DNA from: Kordia sp.
GTDB lineage: Bacteria > Bacteroidota > Bacteroidia > Flavobacteriales > Flavobacteriaceae
Length of the DNA stretch: 64,000 bases
Direction of reading: 5' to 3'
Assembly: GCA_002733415.1 (NCBI GenBank)
Contig: NVVR01000001.1
Span: 72,493 to 136,492 of the forward strand
The position numbers and the translations under genes were made by a program. Positions 19,083 through 28,713 of this stretch are shown piece by piece. A model generated the notes under the pieces. It saw nothing but the letters and a program-made list of their open reading frames with translations, had not been told where the DNA came from and did not search any database. Numbering within the stretch: the stretch's first letter is position 1; every line of letters begins with the position of its first letter.

Positions 19083-20771
19083 ATGAATGATACTATTTTA
19101 GAAGTTAATAATTTATCAATCGCTTTTGAGTCCTATAATGAGAGTAATCAAGTGCTGTTTGATGTCTCTTATGAATTGAAAAAAAACGAAATTTTAGGAA
19201 TAGTAGGTGAGTCAGGTTCTGGGAAATCAGTTTCATCGCTTGCTATTTTAGGGTTACTCCCTAAAAAACAGACAAAGTTTATTTCAGGGGAAATTAAGTA
19301 TTTAGATAATGATTTATTAAAATATTCTAATTCAGATTTTCAAGAACTTCGGGGGAATAAAATTGCAATGATTTTTCAGGAACCGATGACTTCATTGAAT
19401 CCATCACTTATATGTGGAAAACAAGTTGCAGAAGTATTGGTCCGTCATTTAAATCTCACTAAAAAAGAAGCTCGATTAGAAGTATTGTCGTTATTTGAAA
19501 AAGTAAAGCTTCCTGACCCAGCCGTAATGTATGATAAGTATCCACATCAAATTTCTGGAGGTCAAAAACAGCGTGTTATGATAGCTATGGCTATTGCATG
19601 TAAACCTGATGTATTGATTGCTGACGAGCCGACTACTGCATTAGATGTAACTGTTCAAAAGGAAATTATTGCCTTATTAAAGTCTATTCAACAAGAAACT
19701 AAAATGAGTATCATCTTTATTTCTCATGATTTGGCATTGATTTCGGAAATTAGTGATAATGTTGTGGTGATGTATAAAGGTAAAGTTGTTGAAAGCGGAA
19801 GTGTAGATAAAGTTTTTAAAAATCCCGAAAATGACTATACAAAAGCATTAATTAATTCCAGGCCATCCGTTAATGAGCGTTTAAAAGTATTACCTACAAT
19901 TCAAGATTATTTAAATGATACAATTTCAGATGAATTTATTACATCAGCTGACAGGGTTAACAATCATAAAAAAATATACAATTCTGAGCCACTATTAAAG
20001 GTGGTTAATATTGATAAGGAATATATAACTAAAGGATTGCTGTTTACCAGAGATACTTATTTTAAAGCGGTAAATAACGTAAGCTTTAATTTATATGAAG
20101 GGGAAACCTTAGGGCTTGTTGGTGAGTCAGGTTGTGGGAAATCTACATTAGGGAATGCTATTTTACAATTAGAGAAAGCTACTTCAGGTCAAATATTCTA
20201 TAAAGGAACAGATATTACAAAAATATCAAAATCAGAATTACGTTTACTCAGAAAAGAAATTCAATTAATATTTCAAGATCCATACTCGTCATTAAATCCA
20301 AGAATACCTGTTGGGAAAGCAATTATGGAACCCATGAAGGTTCATAAATTATATAAAAATGATAAAGAGCGGAAAGCGAAAACAATTGAATTATTAGAAC
20401 GTGTAGGTTTATTAGAAGAACATTTTTATCGCTATCCACATGAGTTTTCAGGTGGTCAACGACAACGTATTGGAATAGCGCGAACTATAGCTGTGAATCC
20501 GAAGCTGATCATATGTGATGAATCTGTATCCGCATTAGATATTTCAGTACAGGCTCAAGTATTGAATTTGTTAAACGAGCTTAAAGAGAGGTTCGGGTTC
20601 AGTTACATCTTTATTTCTCATGATTTAGCAGTTGTAAAATACATGAGTGATCAATTGGTTGTGATGAATAAAGGTGGAATAGAAGAGATTGGCGAGGCAG
20701 ATAGTATTTATGCCAATCCAAAAACGGAATATACACAATCATTGATTAATGCAATTCCGAAAGGTATTTAG
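19083..20771 (+). CDS. Fused two-domain ABC transporter ATPase, oligopeptide/dipeptide type
   Basis: The 562-residue protein holds two complete nucleotide-binding domains of the OppD/OppF type in one chain. Domain 1 has Walker A GESGSGKS (42-49), signature ISGGQKQR and Walker B IADEP. Domain 2 has Walker A GESGCGKS (about 347-354), signature FSGGQRQR and Walker B ICDES. Such fused ATPases (GsiA/YejF style) energise peptide importers, but no permease or binding protein is adjacent, so the partner must be elsewhere. A family R2 repeat begins right at the stop codon. Confidence 0.93.
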   Translation: MNDTILEVNNLSIAFESYNESNQVLFDVSYELKKNEILGIVGESGSGKSVSSLAILGLLPKKQTKFISGEIKYLDNDLLKYSNSDFQELRGNKIAMIFQEPMTSLNPSLICGKQVAEVLVRHLNLTKKEARLEVLSLFEKVKLPDPAVMYDKYPHQISGGQKQRVMIAMAIACKPDVLIADEPTTALDVTVQKEIIALLKSIQQETKMSIIFISHDLALISEISDNVVVMYKGKVVESGSVDKVFKNPENDYTKALINSRPSVNERLKVLPTIQDYLNDTISDEFITSADRVNNHKKIYNSEPLLKVVNIDKEYITKGLLFTRDTYFKAVNNVSFNLYEGETLGLVGESGCGKSTLGNAILQLEKATSGQIFYKGTDITKISKSELRLLRKEIQLIFQDPYSSLNPRIPVGKAIMEPMKVHKLYKNDKERKAKTIELLERVGLLEEHFYRYPHEFSGGQRQRIGIARTIAVNPKLIICDESVSALDISVQAQVLNLLNELKERFGFSYIFISHDLAVVKYMSDQLVVMNKGGIEEIGEADSIYANPKTEYTQSLINAIPKGI

Positions 20772-20833
20772 TCCCTCACCAGCCAATCAAGTTGAGTGTA
20801 AACTTTAATCCTCTCCCAAAGGGAGAGGAAATA
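20772..20833 (-). repeat. Dispersed repeat R2, inverted copy
   Basis: Read on the minus strand it gives CTCTCCCTTTGGGAGAGG, a perfect hairpin, and then TACACTCAACTTGATTGGC and GGTGAGGGAC. These line up along about 60 bp with the copy at 54684-54746. It begins directly after the TAG of the ABC transporter gene. Confidence 0.7.
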
Positions 20834-20914
20834 TAATAAAGTCAAAATATTTTTATTTTATTAAGGTAAATATGCTCTAAATGAGCAATGCCTTTCGGTA
20901 GTTGTTAGTAAGGT

Positions 20915-20926
20915 TCCACTGGTGGA
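20915..20926. repeat. R3-type palindrome next to the scoB stop codon
   Basis: TCCACTGGTGGA is a perfect 12-bp palindrome that directly precedes, on the plus strand, the complement of the scoB stop. Confidence 0.55.
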
Positions 20927-21583
20927 TTAATTTAATGTCATTTCCGGAATATCACCTTCAATTAGTAAAGTTCCTTCGGTTGCTTTTTGAATATCTTCTA
21001 CAGAAACACCAGGAGCTCTTTCTAATAGTTTAAATCCTTTGTTAGTTACTTCTAAAACAGCAAGGTTGGTTACAATTTTTTTAACACATCCTACCCCTGT
21101 TAATGGTAAAGAACAGTTTTTTAATAATTTTGATTCACCACGTTTGTTTGTATGCATCATTGCAACAATAATATTTTCAGCAGAAGCAACTAAATCCATT
21201 GCTCCTCCCATACCTTTTACCATTTTCCCTGGAATTTTCCAGTTGGCAATATCACCATTTTCAGAAACTTCCATGGCTCCTAATATAGTAAGGTCAACAT
21301 GTTGACCACGAATCATAGCGAAACTTGTTACGGAGTCAAAAAAACTAGCGCCTTTTAGTGTTGTTATAGTTTGTTTCCCCGCGTTAATGATGTCAGCATC
21401 TTCATCACCTTCAAAAGGGAAAGGTCCCATTCCTAGAACGCCATTTTCACTTTGAAATTCTACTTCAATACCTGTTGGGATATAGTTAGCGACCAAAGTT
21501 GGTATTCCAATTCCAAGATTTACAAAATACCCGTCTTTTAATTCTTTAGCAATACGTTTTGCTATTCCAGTTTTATCTAACAT
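20927..21583 (-). CDS. scoB: 3-oxoacid CoA-transferase subunit B
   Basis: The 218-residue protein has the glycine-rich GIGIPTLVANY block and the catalytic glutamate E46 in the motif SENGVLGMGPFP. With ScoA it moves CoA from succinyl-CoA to acetoacetate (ketone-body use or branched-chain amino acid breakdown). scoA lies upstream on the same strand, but a four-helix-bundle gene separates the two subunits, which are normally adjacent. Confidence 0.94.
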   Translation of the reverse strand: MLDKTGIAKRIAKELKDGYFVNLGIGIPTLVANYIPTGIEVEFQSENGVLGMGPFPFEGDEDADIINAGKQTITTLKGASFFDSVTSFAMIRGQHVDLTILGAMEVSENGDIANWKIPGKMVKGMGGAMDLVASAENIIVAMMHTNKRGESKLLKNCSLPLTGVGCVKKIVTNLAVLEVTNKGFKLLERAPGVSVEDIQKATEGTLLIEGDIPEMTLN

Positions 21584-21619
21584 TTTATTAATGTATCAAT
21601 TAGTTAGTTAAACAAGGTA

Positions 21620-21964
21620 TCAATTTTTATTTTTGATACTCGTGCTTAAAATTTTATATATAATTAACCCTAGTTGATTTATTTGTTCCTTTAGAATCAA
21701 ATTAGTCGGATAATTATAAGATTTTTCACATAGAGTTAGCCAATATTTAGTTTCCTCTAGTTCTTTTGCCGCTATCTTAACTTTATGAATAAAATCTGCT
21801 CTACTTTCTGCGTTCTGAGCTTCATGAATATTAGCCCCGATACTAGTTCCAGATTTTAATAATTGTTTTGATATAACGTATTTTTTACTTTTTTCTAATT
21901 CTTCACAATATTTAATAATCAACAACGCAACTTCAATTGATTTTTCTACAACTAAATTTTTCAT
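21620..21964 (-). CDS. Four-helix-bundle protein (S23 / 23S rRNA intervening-sequence protein family)
   Basis: I start at ATG 21964, giving 114 residues that begin MKNLVVEKSIEVALLIIKYC, the usual N-terminus of this family. The longer frame from 22069 would overlap the end of scoA by 89 bp and adds 35 residues that do not match. The core motif KQLLKSGTSIGANIHEAQ followed by AESRADFIHKVKIAAKELEET is diagnostic. Relatives are encoded in 23S rRNA intervening sequences, and the accessory protein Avd of diversity-generating retroelements has the same fold. No reverse transcriptase or variable repeat is nearby. Function is unknown. Confidence 0.85.
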   Translation of the reverse strand: MKNLVVEKSIEVALLIIKYCEELEKSKKYVISKQLLKSGTSIGANIHEAQNAESRADFIHKVKIAAKELEETKYWLTLCEKSYNYPTNLILKEQINQLGLIIYKILSTSIKNKN

Positions 21965-21980
21965 TGTTAAATTAATTAAA

Positions 21981-22682
21981 TTAATTGCGAGATCGCACAG
22001 TTCGTTGCTCAATCCTTTTCTCATAGTTTTTTCCTTGAAAAATTCGCTGTACGAATATTCCTGGCACATGAACTTGATTAGGGTCTAATTCACCGGCAGG
22101 AACCAATTCCTCAACTTCTGCAATTGTAATTTTTGCAGCTCCACACATGCAAGGGTTAAAATTACGAGCAGTACCTTTAAAAATTAAATTCCCAGCAGTA
22201 TCACCTTTCCATGCTTTTACAATAGCAAAGTCAGCTTTAAAAGCTTCTTCTAGAACATACATTTTTCCGTTGAATTCTCTTGTTTCTTTTCCTTCAGCTA
22301 CTTCAGTTCCGTAACCAGCAGGAGTGAAAAATGCAGGGAACCCAGCTTGTGCAGCTCTACATTTCTCTGCTAAAGTTCCTTGAGGTGTCAATTCAACATC
22401 TAACTCACCAGAAAGCATTTGGCGTTCAAATTCATCGTTCTCTCCTACATATGAAGAAATCATTTTCTTTATTTGTTTCCCTTGTAATAACAATCCTAAT
22501 CCGAAGTCATCAACTCCAGCATTATTAGAAATACAAGTGATTCCTTTTACGTTTTTTTTAACCAATTCTGAAATACTATTCTCAGGAATTCCACAAAGTC
22601 CGAAACCACCTAACATTAACGTCATACCGTCTTTTATTCCTGTTAGGGCTTCTTCTACGTTTTGTACTGTTTTTTTAATCAT
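21981..22682 (-). CDS. scoA: 3-oxoacid CoA-transferase subunit A
   Basis: The 233-residue protein has the N-terminal block [15 protein letters not shown] and ends with the family-typical [20 protein letters not shown], so it is full length. It pairs with ScoB to form the succinyl-CoA:acetoacetate CoA-transferase. The four-helix-bundle gene starts 16 bp after its stop. Confidence 0.94.
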   Translation of the reverse strand: MIKKTVQNVEEALTGIKDGMTLMLGGFGLCGIPENSISELVKKNVKGITCISNNAGVDDFGLGLLLQGKQIKKMISSYVGENDEFERQMLSGELDVELTPQGTLAEKCRAAQAGFPAFFTPAGYGTEVAEGKETREFNGKMYVLEEAFKADFAIVKAWKGDTAGNLIFKGTARNFNPCMCGAAKITIAEVEELVPAGELDPNQVHVPGIFVQRIFQGKNYEKRIEQRTVRSRN

Positions 22683-22763
22683 GCTATTGTAATCTACTAC
22701 CTCAACACAAGTATATAAGGTATGAGTTAAAATTATTATTTTTTATTCAAAGAAATCTTAATT

Positions 22764-25085
22764 CTAAAAGTCAGAGTTGTCGTTTAAATTATCTTCATTT
22801 TCTTGAGCCCATTTTTCACAATCTACTTCTATGCTTAAATTCTCAGGTTCTTTAAATGATTCATGAGAAATATTTAAATCTTGATTGGTGTAACAACTTT
22901 TCATGTATTGTGCCCAAATAGGTAATGCCATTGTGGCTCCTTGGCCATATTCAATGGATTTAAAATGGACAGCTCTGTCTTCAGCCCCTACCCAAACACC
23001 AGTTACTAAGTTAGGCACCATGCCCATAAACCAACCATCAGAATTGTTTTGAGTAGTTCCTGTTTTTCCTGCAATATCATTTGTAAATTCATACGGGTGT
23101 CCTGTAATTATCCCTTTTCTATACGCATTACTCCAAGTGTTTTTTCTAGACCTTAATCTTGCTCCAGAGCCATATCGAGTTACTCCTTCCATTACTTTTA
23201 CAGTTACATAAGCAGACTCTTCACTTAAAACATCTTTCGTTTCAGGAACATTTTGATATAGAATGCTACCATTTTTATCTTCAATTCTTGAAATAATAAT
23301 TGGTTTTACATATTGGCCCATGTTCGCTAGGGTGCTGTAGGAATTTACCATTTCATACAAGCTTAAATCAGTAGTTCCTAAACAGATAGAAGGGACTTCA
23401 GGTATTTCACTTGTTATTCCTAAATTATGAGCCATCTGTATTACGTTTTTAGGTCCCACTTTATTTATCAGTTTTGCAGATATCGTATTTATTGATTTAG
23501 CTAAGGCTGATTTTAATGAAACCATTCCGGAGTATTTTCCGTTAGAATTTTTTGGGCACCAATCTTTTAGATTACCATGTCTACCTTCGGGAATACAGTA
23601 ATAGGAATCAGATATAGTATCACATGGAGAATATTTTAACTGATCAATAGCGGTAGCATACACAAAAGGCTTAAATGTAGATCCTACTTGGCGTTTTCCT
23701 TGTTTTGCGTGATCGTATTTAAAGTATTTATGGTTTATCCCTCCGACCCATGCTTTTACATAACCAGTTTGAGGCTCTATCGATAATAAACCTGCATGTA
23801 AAAATTTCTTGTAATATAACATAGAATCTCTAGGAGTCATGATAGTATCTATTTCTCCGTTCCAAGAGAAGATTCTCATTTTCTTTTTTACGTTGAAAGA
23901 TGCATAAGCTTCAGCTTTGGATTTACCCATTTCTTTAGTGTACACTCTAAAGCGCTCTGATCTTCTCATTGCAGTTTTAAGCAATTTCTCAATTTCTTTT
24001 TTGTCGAGGTTTCTAAAGGGAGTCGTTTTGTTTTTCTTGTTTTGTGTGTCAAACTCTCCTTGTAAGTTTTTCATGTGCTTTTTCATTGCAGTCTCAGCAA
24101 ATGCCTGCATACGAGAATCAATCGTTACATATATTTTTAAACCGTCGTTGTATAAACTGTACCTGTCTCCTTCTTTGTTTTTGGGATTATCCTTAATCCA
24201 TGTTTTCATCTCGTTTCTTAAATGGCTCCTAAAATATGTGGCCATACCTGCGTTATGATGTTCAGGTGTGAAATTTAATTTTAAAGGCAGCTTCTGAAGA
24301 GAATCTTTTTGTTGTTCAGTGATCAGATCGTTTCTATTCATCTGTTTATAAACAACATTTCTACGATTCCTAACTCCAACAGGGTTTGTGATAGGGTTGT
24401 ATAAAGAAGAATTTTTAAACATTCCGACTAATACAGCGGCTTCTTCTTGGTTGATGTCTTTTGGTTCTTTTCCGAAATAGATTCGAGTAGCTGAACGAAT
24501 ACCATCACCATTATTTCCAAAATCATAGATATTATAGTACATCGCTATGATTTCCTGCTTGGTGTATTGACGTTCCAAACGGGTTGCAATAACATATTCT
24601 TTAAATTTTTGCTGCATCCTGTTTATCACATTCCCTCTTCCTTCTTTTTGATGAAATAACAATCGTGCGACTTGTTGAGTGATGGTACTTCCTCCTCCTT
24701 TTTGCCCTAATTGAATGATAGCAGTGATGGTTCTTCTGAAATCAATTCCAGAATGCTTATAGAAACGTTCGTCCTCTGTAGCAACTAGATTGTCAACTAA
24801 ATGTTTTGACAAATCTTCATAGGTAACAGGGGTTCTGTTGTCATTTAAATAAAATTTCCCAAGAGTTTTATGATCAGCACTAACAATTTCTGAAGCTAAA
24901 TCTGTTTTTGGATTTTCTAAAATGGTATGATCAGGCATTTCCCCTAATGCTCCCATAGAAGCTAATACGAAAGGGGTGGCTAGACATATTAGAGCGAATA
25001 CAAATAACAACCAAAACCACTTGATGAATTTGCCGAATCCATTAGTTTTTTTTTGCACTGCTTTTTTTTGCACTTTTTTAGCCAT
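22764..25085 (-). CDS. mrcA: Penicillin-binding protein 1A (bifunctional)
   Basis: The 773-residue protein has one N-terminal membrane helix (about 20-42). Its GT51 glycosyltransferase domain includes EDERFYKHSGIDFRR and KGGGSTITQQVARLLF. Its transpeptidase domain has the motifs STFK (about 468), SIN (about 530) and KTGT (about 676). It polymerises and cross-links peptidoglycan. The start ATG follows the gldH stop by 1 bp, so ricT-gldH-mrcA form one operon. Confidence 0.95.
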   Translation of the reverse strand: MAKKVQKKAVQKKTNGFGKFIKWFWLLFVFALICLATPFVLASMGALGEMPDHTILENPKTDLASEIVSADHKTLGKFYLNDNRTPVTYEDLSKHLVDNLVATEDERFYKHSGIDFRRTITAIIQLGQKGGGSTITQQVARLLFHQKEGRGNVINRMQQKFKEYVIATRLERQYTKQEIIAMYYNIYDFGNNGDGIRSATRIYFGKEPKDINQEEAAVLVGMFKNSSLYNPITNPVGVRNRRNVVYKQMNRNDLITEQQKDSLQKLPLKLNFTPEHHNAGMATYFRSHLRNEMKTWIKDNPKNKEGDRYSLYNDGLKIYVTIDSRMQAFAETAMKKHMKNLQGEFDTQNKKNKTTPFRNLDKKEIEKLLKTAMRRSERFRVYTKEMGKSKAEAYASFNVKKKMRIFSWNGEIDTIMTPRDSMLYYKKFLHAGLLSIEPQTGYVKAWVGGINHKYFKYDHAKQGKRQVGSTFKPFVYATAIDQLKYSPCDTISDSYYCIPEGRHGNLKDWCPKNSNGKYSGMVSLKSALAKSINTISAKLINKVGPKNVIQMAHNLGITSEIPEVPSICLGTTDLSLYEMVNSYSTLANMGQYVKPIIISRIEDKNGSILYQNVPETKDVLSEESAYVTVKVMEGVTRYGSGARLRSRKNTWSNAYRKGIITGHPYEFTNDIAGKTGTTQNNSDGWFMGMVPNLVTGVWVGAEDRAVHFKSIEYGQGATMALPIWAQYMKSCYTNQDLNISHESFKEPENLSIEVDCEKWAQENEDNLNDNSDF

Positions 25086-25086
25086 G

Positions 25087-25584
25087 TTATAATGCTTTTT
25101 TCTCGTTTGTGTTTTTCTCTATTCTAAATCCTACCTCAGTGACGCCTTTTAATTCGGAAACACCTTTGGTAGCTCCGTTTTTTCTAATAGCATGTGTGAT
25201 ATTAACGTTATACTCACCTTCTTCCTTAAAATGAAATTGCTCTTTGTACCATAACTTATTTTCTTTTATTTCAGAAAACCCAGTACCCAGCCACTCTCCT
25301 CTGGGAGTAGTCATTTCATACTCTAAGGTATCAATAACCTTGTTATTACTAGGAGAAGTTATCTTTACAATCAAAAATAAGTTGCTAAATTCATAGCTAC
25401 TGTTATTGCGCACATTTATAAATAAATCATATGCAGCAACAGTATCTGGAGCTTTAAAATTAAAGTCAATAATAGCATCCCTATTCCATGTATTTGGAAT
25501 AGTTTTGTATTCGTCAAGCACGTGTTTTGAATCACAAGCTGTAAGACTAATAATAGCAACTAAAAGGACTAGGTAATTACGCAT
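25087..25584 (-). CDS. gldH: Gliding motility lipoprotein GldH
   Basis: I start at ATG 25584, overlapping the ricT stop by 8 bp. The frame stays open upstream to 25902, but that extension is a Lys-rich shadow of the ricT tail and would hide the signal. The 165-residue protein has the lipoprotein signal NYLVLLVAIISLTAC with the lipobox cysteine near residue 16, followed by a beta-rich domain (WNRDAIIDFNFKAPDTVAAY, TTPRGEWLGTGFSEIKE). GldH is one of the lipoproteins needed for gliding in Flavobacterium and is linked to the T9SS. It fits with the T9SS cargo protease at 16 kb. Confidence 0.88.
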   Translation of the reverse strand: MRNYLVLLVAIISLTACDSKHVLDEYKTIPNTWNRDAIIDFNFKAPDTVAAYDLFINVRNNSSYEFSNLFLIVKITSPSNNKVIDTLEYEMTTPRGEWLGTGFSEIKENKLWYKEQFHFKEEGEYNVNITHAIRKNGATKGVSELKGVTEVGFRIEKNTNEKKAL

Positions 25585-26983
25585 CTTTTTGAGGTGAATC
25601 GTCTTTTTTTGTATTGTTATTATTTTTATTTTGAGGTCTTGGTCTCGGTTTGTGTTGCGGCTTTTTTGAAGCATCTCCATTTTGAGCCTTTGGTTTGTGT
25701 GTCGGTTTTTTATTCCTATTTTGCTGACCTGCAGGTTTATTTTCAGTAGTTTTTTCGTCGGTTCTTTTTTGAGGGCGACGTTTGTTTTGTGGCTTATTGG
25801 AATGCTCTCTTTTCTTATTAGGCTTTTCCTTATTGTCAGTCCTGTTTTGAGGATTCTTCTTTTGGTGTGGCTTACGGCTTTTCTTTTGTTTTGGTTTGTC
25901 AAAACGAGTTAAACTATCCTGACCAACAACATTTTCAAATTCAACAGTTACTTCTTCAATTAATTCAGAAGCGTAATCTTCCAAATTGTCAACAATATTT
26001 CCTTTTTTATTTTGAGCAATGATTTCATTGGCATCCTTGGTAGTAATCATAAACCAATTAGTCCATTCTCCTTCATAAGCATACCAAATCATTCCTTTGA
26101 AAATATCAGTTTTTTGAGAAACGGCATTTCCTTTTTTAGTCTTTAATTTTACATTTTTATCGGGAAAATGTTTTAAAGCATCTAGGTATGAATCTAATTC
26201 ATAGTTCAAACAACACTTTAATTTACCACATTGTCCAGCTAATTTTTGTGGATTCAATGATAATTGTTGGTAACGAGCGGCAGAAGTGCTTACTGATCTG
26301 AAATCCGTTAACCATGTAGAGCAACAAAGCTCTCTTCCGCATGATCCAATACCTCCAAGTCTAGCGGCTTCTTGACGAAAACCAATTTGACGCATTTCTA
26401 TTCGAGTACTAAATTCTTTAGCGAATTCTTTAATGAGTTGTCTGAAATCTACGCGTTCTTCCGCAGTGTAATAAAATGTTGCTTTTGAAGCGTCTCCTTG
26501 AAATTCAATATCAGAGATCTTCATTTTTAATTTCAACTCAATAGCTAATTGTCTAGCACGAACCTTCATTGGCTCTTCTCTTTCTCTAGCTTTAGTCCAA
26601 ATATCAATATCTTTTTGTGAAGCTTTACGGTATATTTTTTTTACATCTTCACTATCAATTTTCACTTTCTTCTTCTTCATTTGCACTTTAACCAATTCTC
26701 CTGTTAAAGTAACCATTCCGATGTCATGTCCTGGAGAACCTTCCGTAGCGACAATATCTCCAGTTGATAAAGTTAAATTTTCTGTATTTTTATAATAGTG
26801 TTTCCTTCCGTTTTTATAACGTACTTCAACACAGTTAAACGGTTCTTGTCCACTAGGTAATGTCATGTTTGACAACCAGTCAAAAACGGTGAGTTTGTTG
26901 CAGCTGTCAGAAGCACATGTTCCATTGCTTTTGCAACCTTTTGGTATACCGTTAGTTCCGGTACCACAATTATTACAAGCCAT
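25577..26983 (-). CDS. ricT: RicT/PSP1-domain protein with a low-complexity tail
   Basis: This 468-residue protein has a cysteine-rich N-terminus (MACNNCGTGTNGIPKGCKSN), a PSP1 domain and the paired cysteine motifs GSCGRELCCSTW (about 212-223) and QCGKLKCC (about 250-257). Residues about 360-468 are Lys, Asn, Pro and Gln rich. RicT (YaaT) in Firmicutes acts with RicA and RicF in RNA processing and phosphorelay control and binds iron-sulfur clusters. The cysteines are kept here, so metal binding is plausible; the Bacteroidota role is less known. It leads the ricT-gldH-mrcA operon. Confidence 0.87.
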   Translation of the reverse strand: MACNNCGTGTNGIPKGCKSNGTCASDSCNKLTVFDWLSNMTLPSGQEPFNCVEVRYKNGRKHYYKNTENLTLSTGDIVATEGSPGHDIGMVTLTGELVKVQMKKKKVKIDSEDVKKIYRKASQKDIDIWTKAREREEPMKVRARQLAIELKLKMKISDIEFQGDASKATFYYTAEERVDFRQLIKEFAKEFSTRIEMRQIGFRQEAARLGGIGSCGRELCCSTWLTDFRSVSTSAARYQQLSLNPQKLAGQCGKLKCCLNYELDSYLDALKHFPDKNVKLKTKKGNAVSQKTDIFKGMIWYAYEGEWTNWFMITTKDANEIIAQNKKGNIVDNLEDYASELIEEVTVEFENVVGQDSLTRFDKPKQKKSRKPHQKKNPQNRTDNKEKPNKKREHSNKPQNKRRPQKRTDEKTTENKPAGQQNRNKKPTHKPKAQNGDASKKPQHKPRPRPQNKNNNNTKKDDSPQKDA

Positions 26984-27085
26984 AATATATATAGAGCCCC
27001 AAGAGGCGTAAATTCGTTAAAAAAAATAGTAACGGTAAATATACATTTTTTATTCTGAAGGCTTGTAACTAAAGCGTTAAAATAC

Positions 27086-27119
27086 AAAAAGCTCCTGTTT
27101 TAAACAGAAGCTTTTTGTG
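27086..27119. terminator. Orphan bidirectional terminator-like hairpin
   Basis: AAAAAGCTCCTGTTTTAAAC pairs with the following AGAAGCTTTTT, with T-runs on both strands. No annotated gene ends here, so it suggests an unannotated transcript, most simply on the minus strand. Confidence 0.6.
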
Positions 27120-27355
27120 GGCTAATTCGTTACTAAATTTTTAATCTAATGATAACTTTTCCGAAGTGTTTTCTCGAAAATCATTTGTATTAAAAAGTAA
27201 CGAAAATTAGCCGCCGTCTAGCTTGCAATTGCAAACTATCGAAGTCGCAATTGTAAAACCGTGTGTGTTTGTATTAATTTGTATTCTTAAAAATCTCATT
27301 TATTCTTGTAATGCGTATGTCGCTTTATTAATAGATGCCGACTTTTGAAAAAGGT
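27086..27355 (-). ncRNA. Candidate structured RNA (speculative)
   Basis: On the minus strand, TATTTTTG near 27360 resembles a -7 element, but a good -33 element is missing. Downstream come two repeats containing CAATTG, then the arms GGCTAATTTTCGTTACT and AGTAACGAATTAGCC enclosing about 62 nt, then the orphan terminator. This promoter-fold-terminator order fits a small RNA of about 270 nt. It matches no RNA family that I recognise. Confidence 0.3.
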
Positions 27356-27414
27356 TGCGTCAAAAATATATTTCCCCTAAAAATCAGCTTGTTAATAAGT
27401 TGAAAAATTTATGA

Positions 27415-27445
27415 TTGTATGTAGTAAAAAGAAACTGTACTTTAG
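27415..27445 (+). promoter_or_regulatory. Predicted recA promoter
   Basis: TTG at 27415-27417 and TACTTTAG at 27438-27445 are 20 bp apart. No LexA-like palindrome was seen next to it. Confidence 0.55.
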
Positions 27446-27471
27446 CAAAAAGTTAATATAAAACGGGATTT

Positions 27472-28473
27472 ATGAGTTCAGAAAAAGAAGCGAAATTAAA
27501 GGCATTAAAACTTACTTTAGATAAATTAGATAAGACATATGGTAAAGGAGCTGTAATGAAACTCGGGGATAAAGCGGTTGAAGAAATGGAGGTTATTTCT
27601 ACAGGTTCTTTAGGTTTAGATTTAGCTTTAGGAGTAGGTGGTTTGCCAAGAGGGAGGGTAATTGAAATTTATGGTCCTGAATCATCTGGTAAAACTACAT
27701 TGACTTTACATGCAATTGCTGAGGCTCAGAAAAATGGTGGGATTGCAGCTTTTATTGATGCAGAACATGCTTTTGACCGTTTTTATGCTGAAAAATTAGG
27801 GATTGATGTTGATAATTTAATTATATCTCAACCTGATTATGGTGAGCAAGGATTAGAGATTACTGAAAATTTAATTCGTTCTGGAGCTATCGATATTATT
27901 GTTATTGACTCAGTTGCTGCATTGACGCCAAAAAGTGAAATTGAAGGTGAAATGGGAGATTCTAAAATGGGACTTCATGCACGTTTAATGTCACAAGCAT
28001 TAAGAAAGCTTACAGCGGCGATTAGCAAAACAAATTGTACGGTAATTTTTATTAACCAATTGAGAGAAAAGATTGGTGTGGTATTTGGAAATCCAGAAAC
28101 TACTACTGGTGGTAATGCCTTAAAGTTTTATGCTTCTGTACGATTAGATATTAGAAGGTCTACACAAATAAAAAATAGTGACGGGATTGTTATTGGAAAT
28201 AAAACAAGAGTTAAAGTTGTAAAAAATAAAGTAGCTCCACCTTTTCAAATGGCAGAATTTGATATTATGTATGGAGGAGGGATATCTAAAGTTGGTGAAA
28301 TTGTTGACTTAGGTGTTGAGTTTAATATCGTTAAAAAGAGTGGGTCATGGTTTAGTTATGGTGAGACTAAGTTAGGTCAGGGTAGAGATGCGGTAAAGAA
28401 TTTACTTAAAGATAATCCAGAACTAATGGAGGAATTGGAAGAGAAAATTGTTATTGCAATAGCAGAAAAATAA
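27472..28473 (+). CDS. recA: RecA recombinase
   Basis: The 333-residue protein has Walker A GPESSGKT (68-75), the block IDAEHAFD, Walker [16 protein letters not shown] and the DNA-binding loop region [20 protein letters not shown]. RecA forms filaments on single-stranded DNA for recombination and repair. It is monocistronic with its own promoter and terminator. The addA/addB-like genes 14-23 kb downstream supply the matching end-processing machinery. Confidence 0.98.
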   Translation: MSSEKEAKLKALKLTLDKLDKTYGKGAVMKLGDKAVEEMEVISTGSLGLDLALGVGGLPRGRVIEIYGPESSGKTTLTLHAIAEAQKNGGIAAFIDAEHAFDRFYAEKLGIDVDNLIISQPDYGEQGLEITENLIRSGAIDIIVIDSVAALTPKSEIEGEMGDSKMGLHARLMSQALRKLTAAISKTNCTVIFINQLREKIGVVFGNPETTTGGNALKFYASVRLDIRRSTQIKNSDGIVIGNKTRVKVVKNKVAPPFQMAEFDIMYGGGISKVGEIVDLGVEFNIVKKSGSWFSYGETKLGQGRDAVKNLLKDNPELMEELEEKIVIAIAEK

Positions 28474-28498
28474 ATAGAATTCATACTTCTTAAAAAAT

Positions 28499-28527
28499 AA
28501 AAACCTGGTATAGCCAGGTTTTTTTAG
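28499..28527 (+). terminator. recA terminator
   Basis: AAACCTGG-TATAG-CCAGGTTT is followed by a T-run. Confidence 0.92.
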
Positions 28528-28713
28528 TTTTATACGCAACCTTTTGTAACTTTAAGCATCTGATTAAATAGTGGTTAAGGTGAAATGAATTTATGTTCTC
28601 TTATTAAGTTGAATTGTTTAGTTGTATTTTTATTGAAATAAAGAGGCTGTTTTACTTCTGGCTAATTAGGTGAAAAAACGAAATAGAGCCTGTTAAAAAA
28701 ACCTATAGTTTTT

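Larger units (their letters stand above)
26984..27471. other. 488-bp divergent intergenic region between ricT and recA
   Basis: ricT and recA point away from each other, yet the region contains a strong symmetrical terminator (27086-27119), a long inverted repeat (27119-27133 with 27196-27212), and two CAATTG-centred repeats at about 27221-27260. The recA promoter lies at 27415-27445. No coding frame is convincing. See the candidate RNA entry. Confidence 0.6.

Noticed and set aside
21620-21964. Diversity-generating retroelement accessory protein Avd
   Set aside because: The fold is shared, but there is no reverse transcriptase, template repeat or variable repeat nearby.
21965-22069. Long start of the four-helix-bundle gene overlapping scoA
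   Set aside because: The added residues do not match the family, while the inner ATG gives the standard N-terminus.
25585-25902. N-terminal extension of GldH by 106 residues
   Set aside because: It reads the ricT tail in another frame, is Lys-rich, and would place the lipoprotein signal in the middle of the protein.
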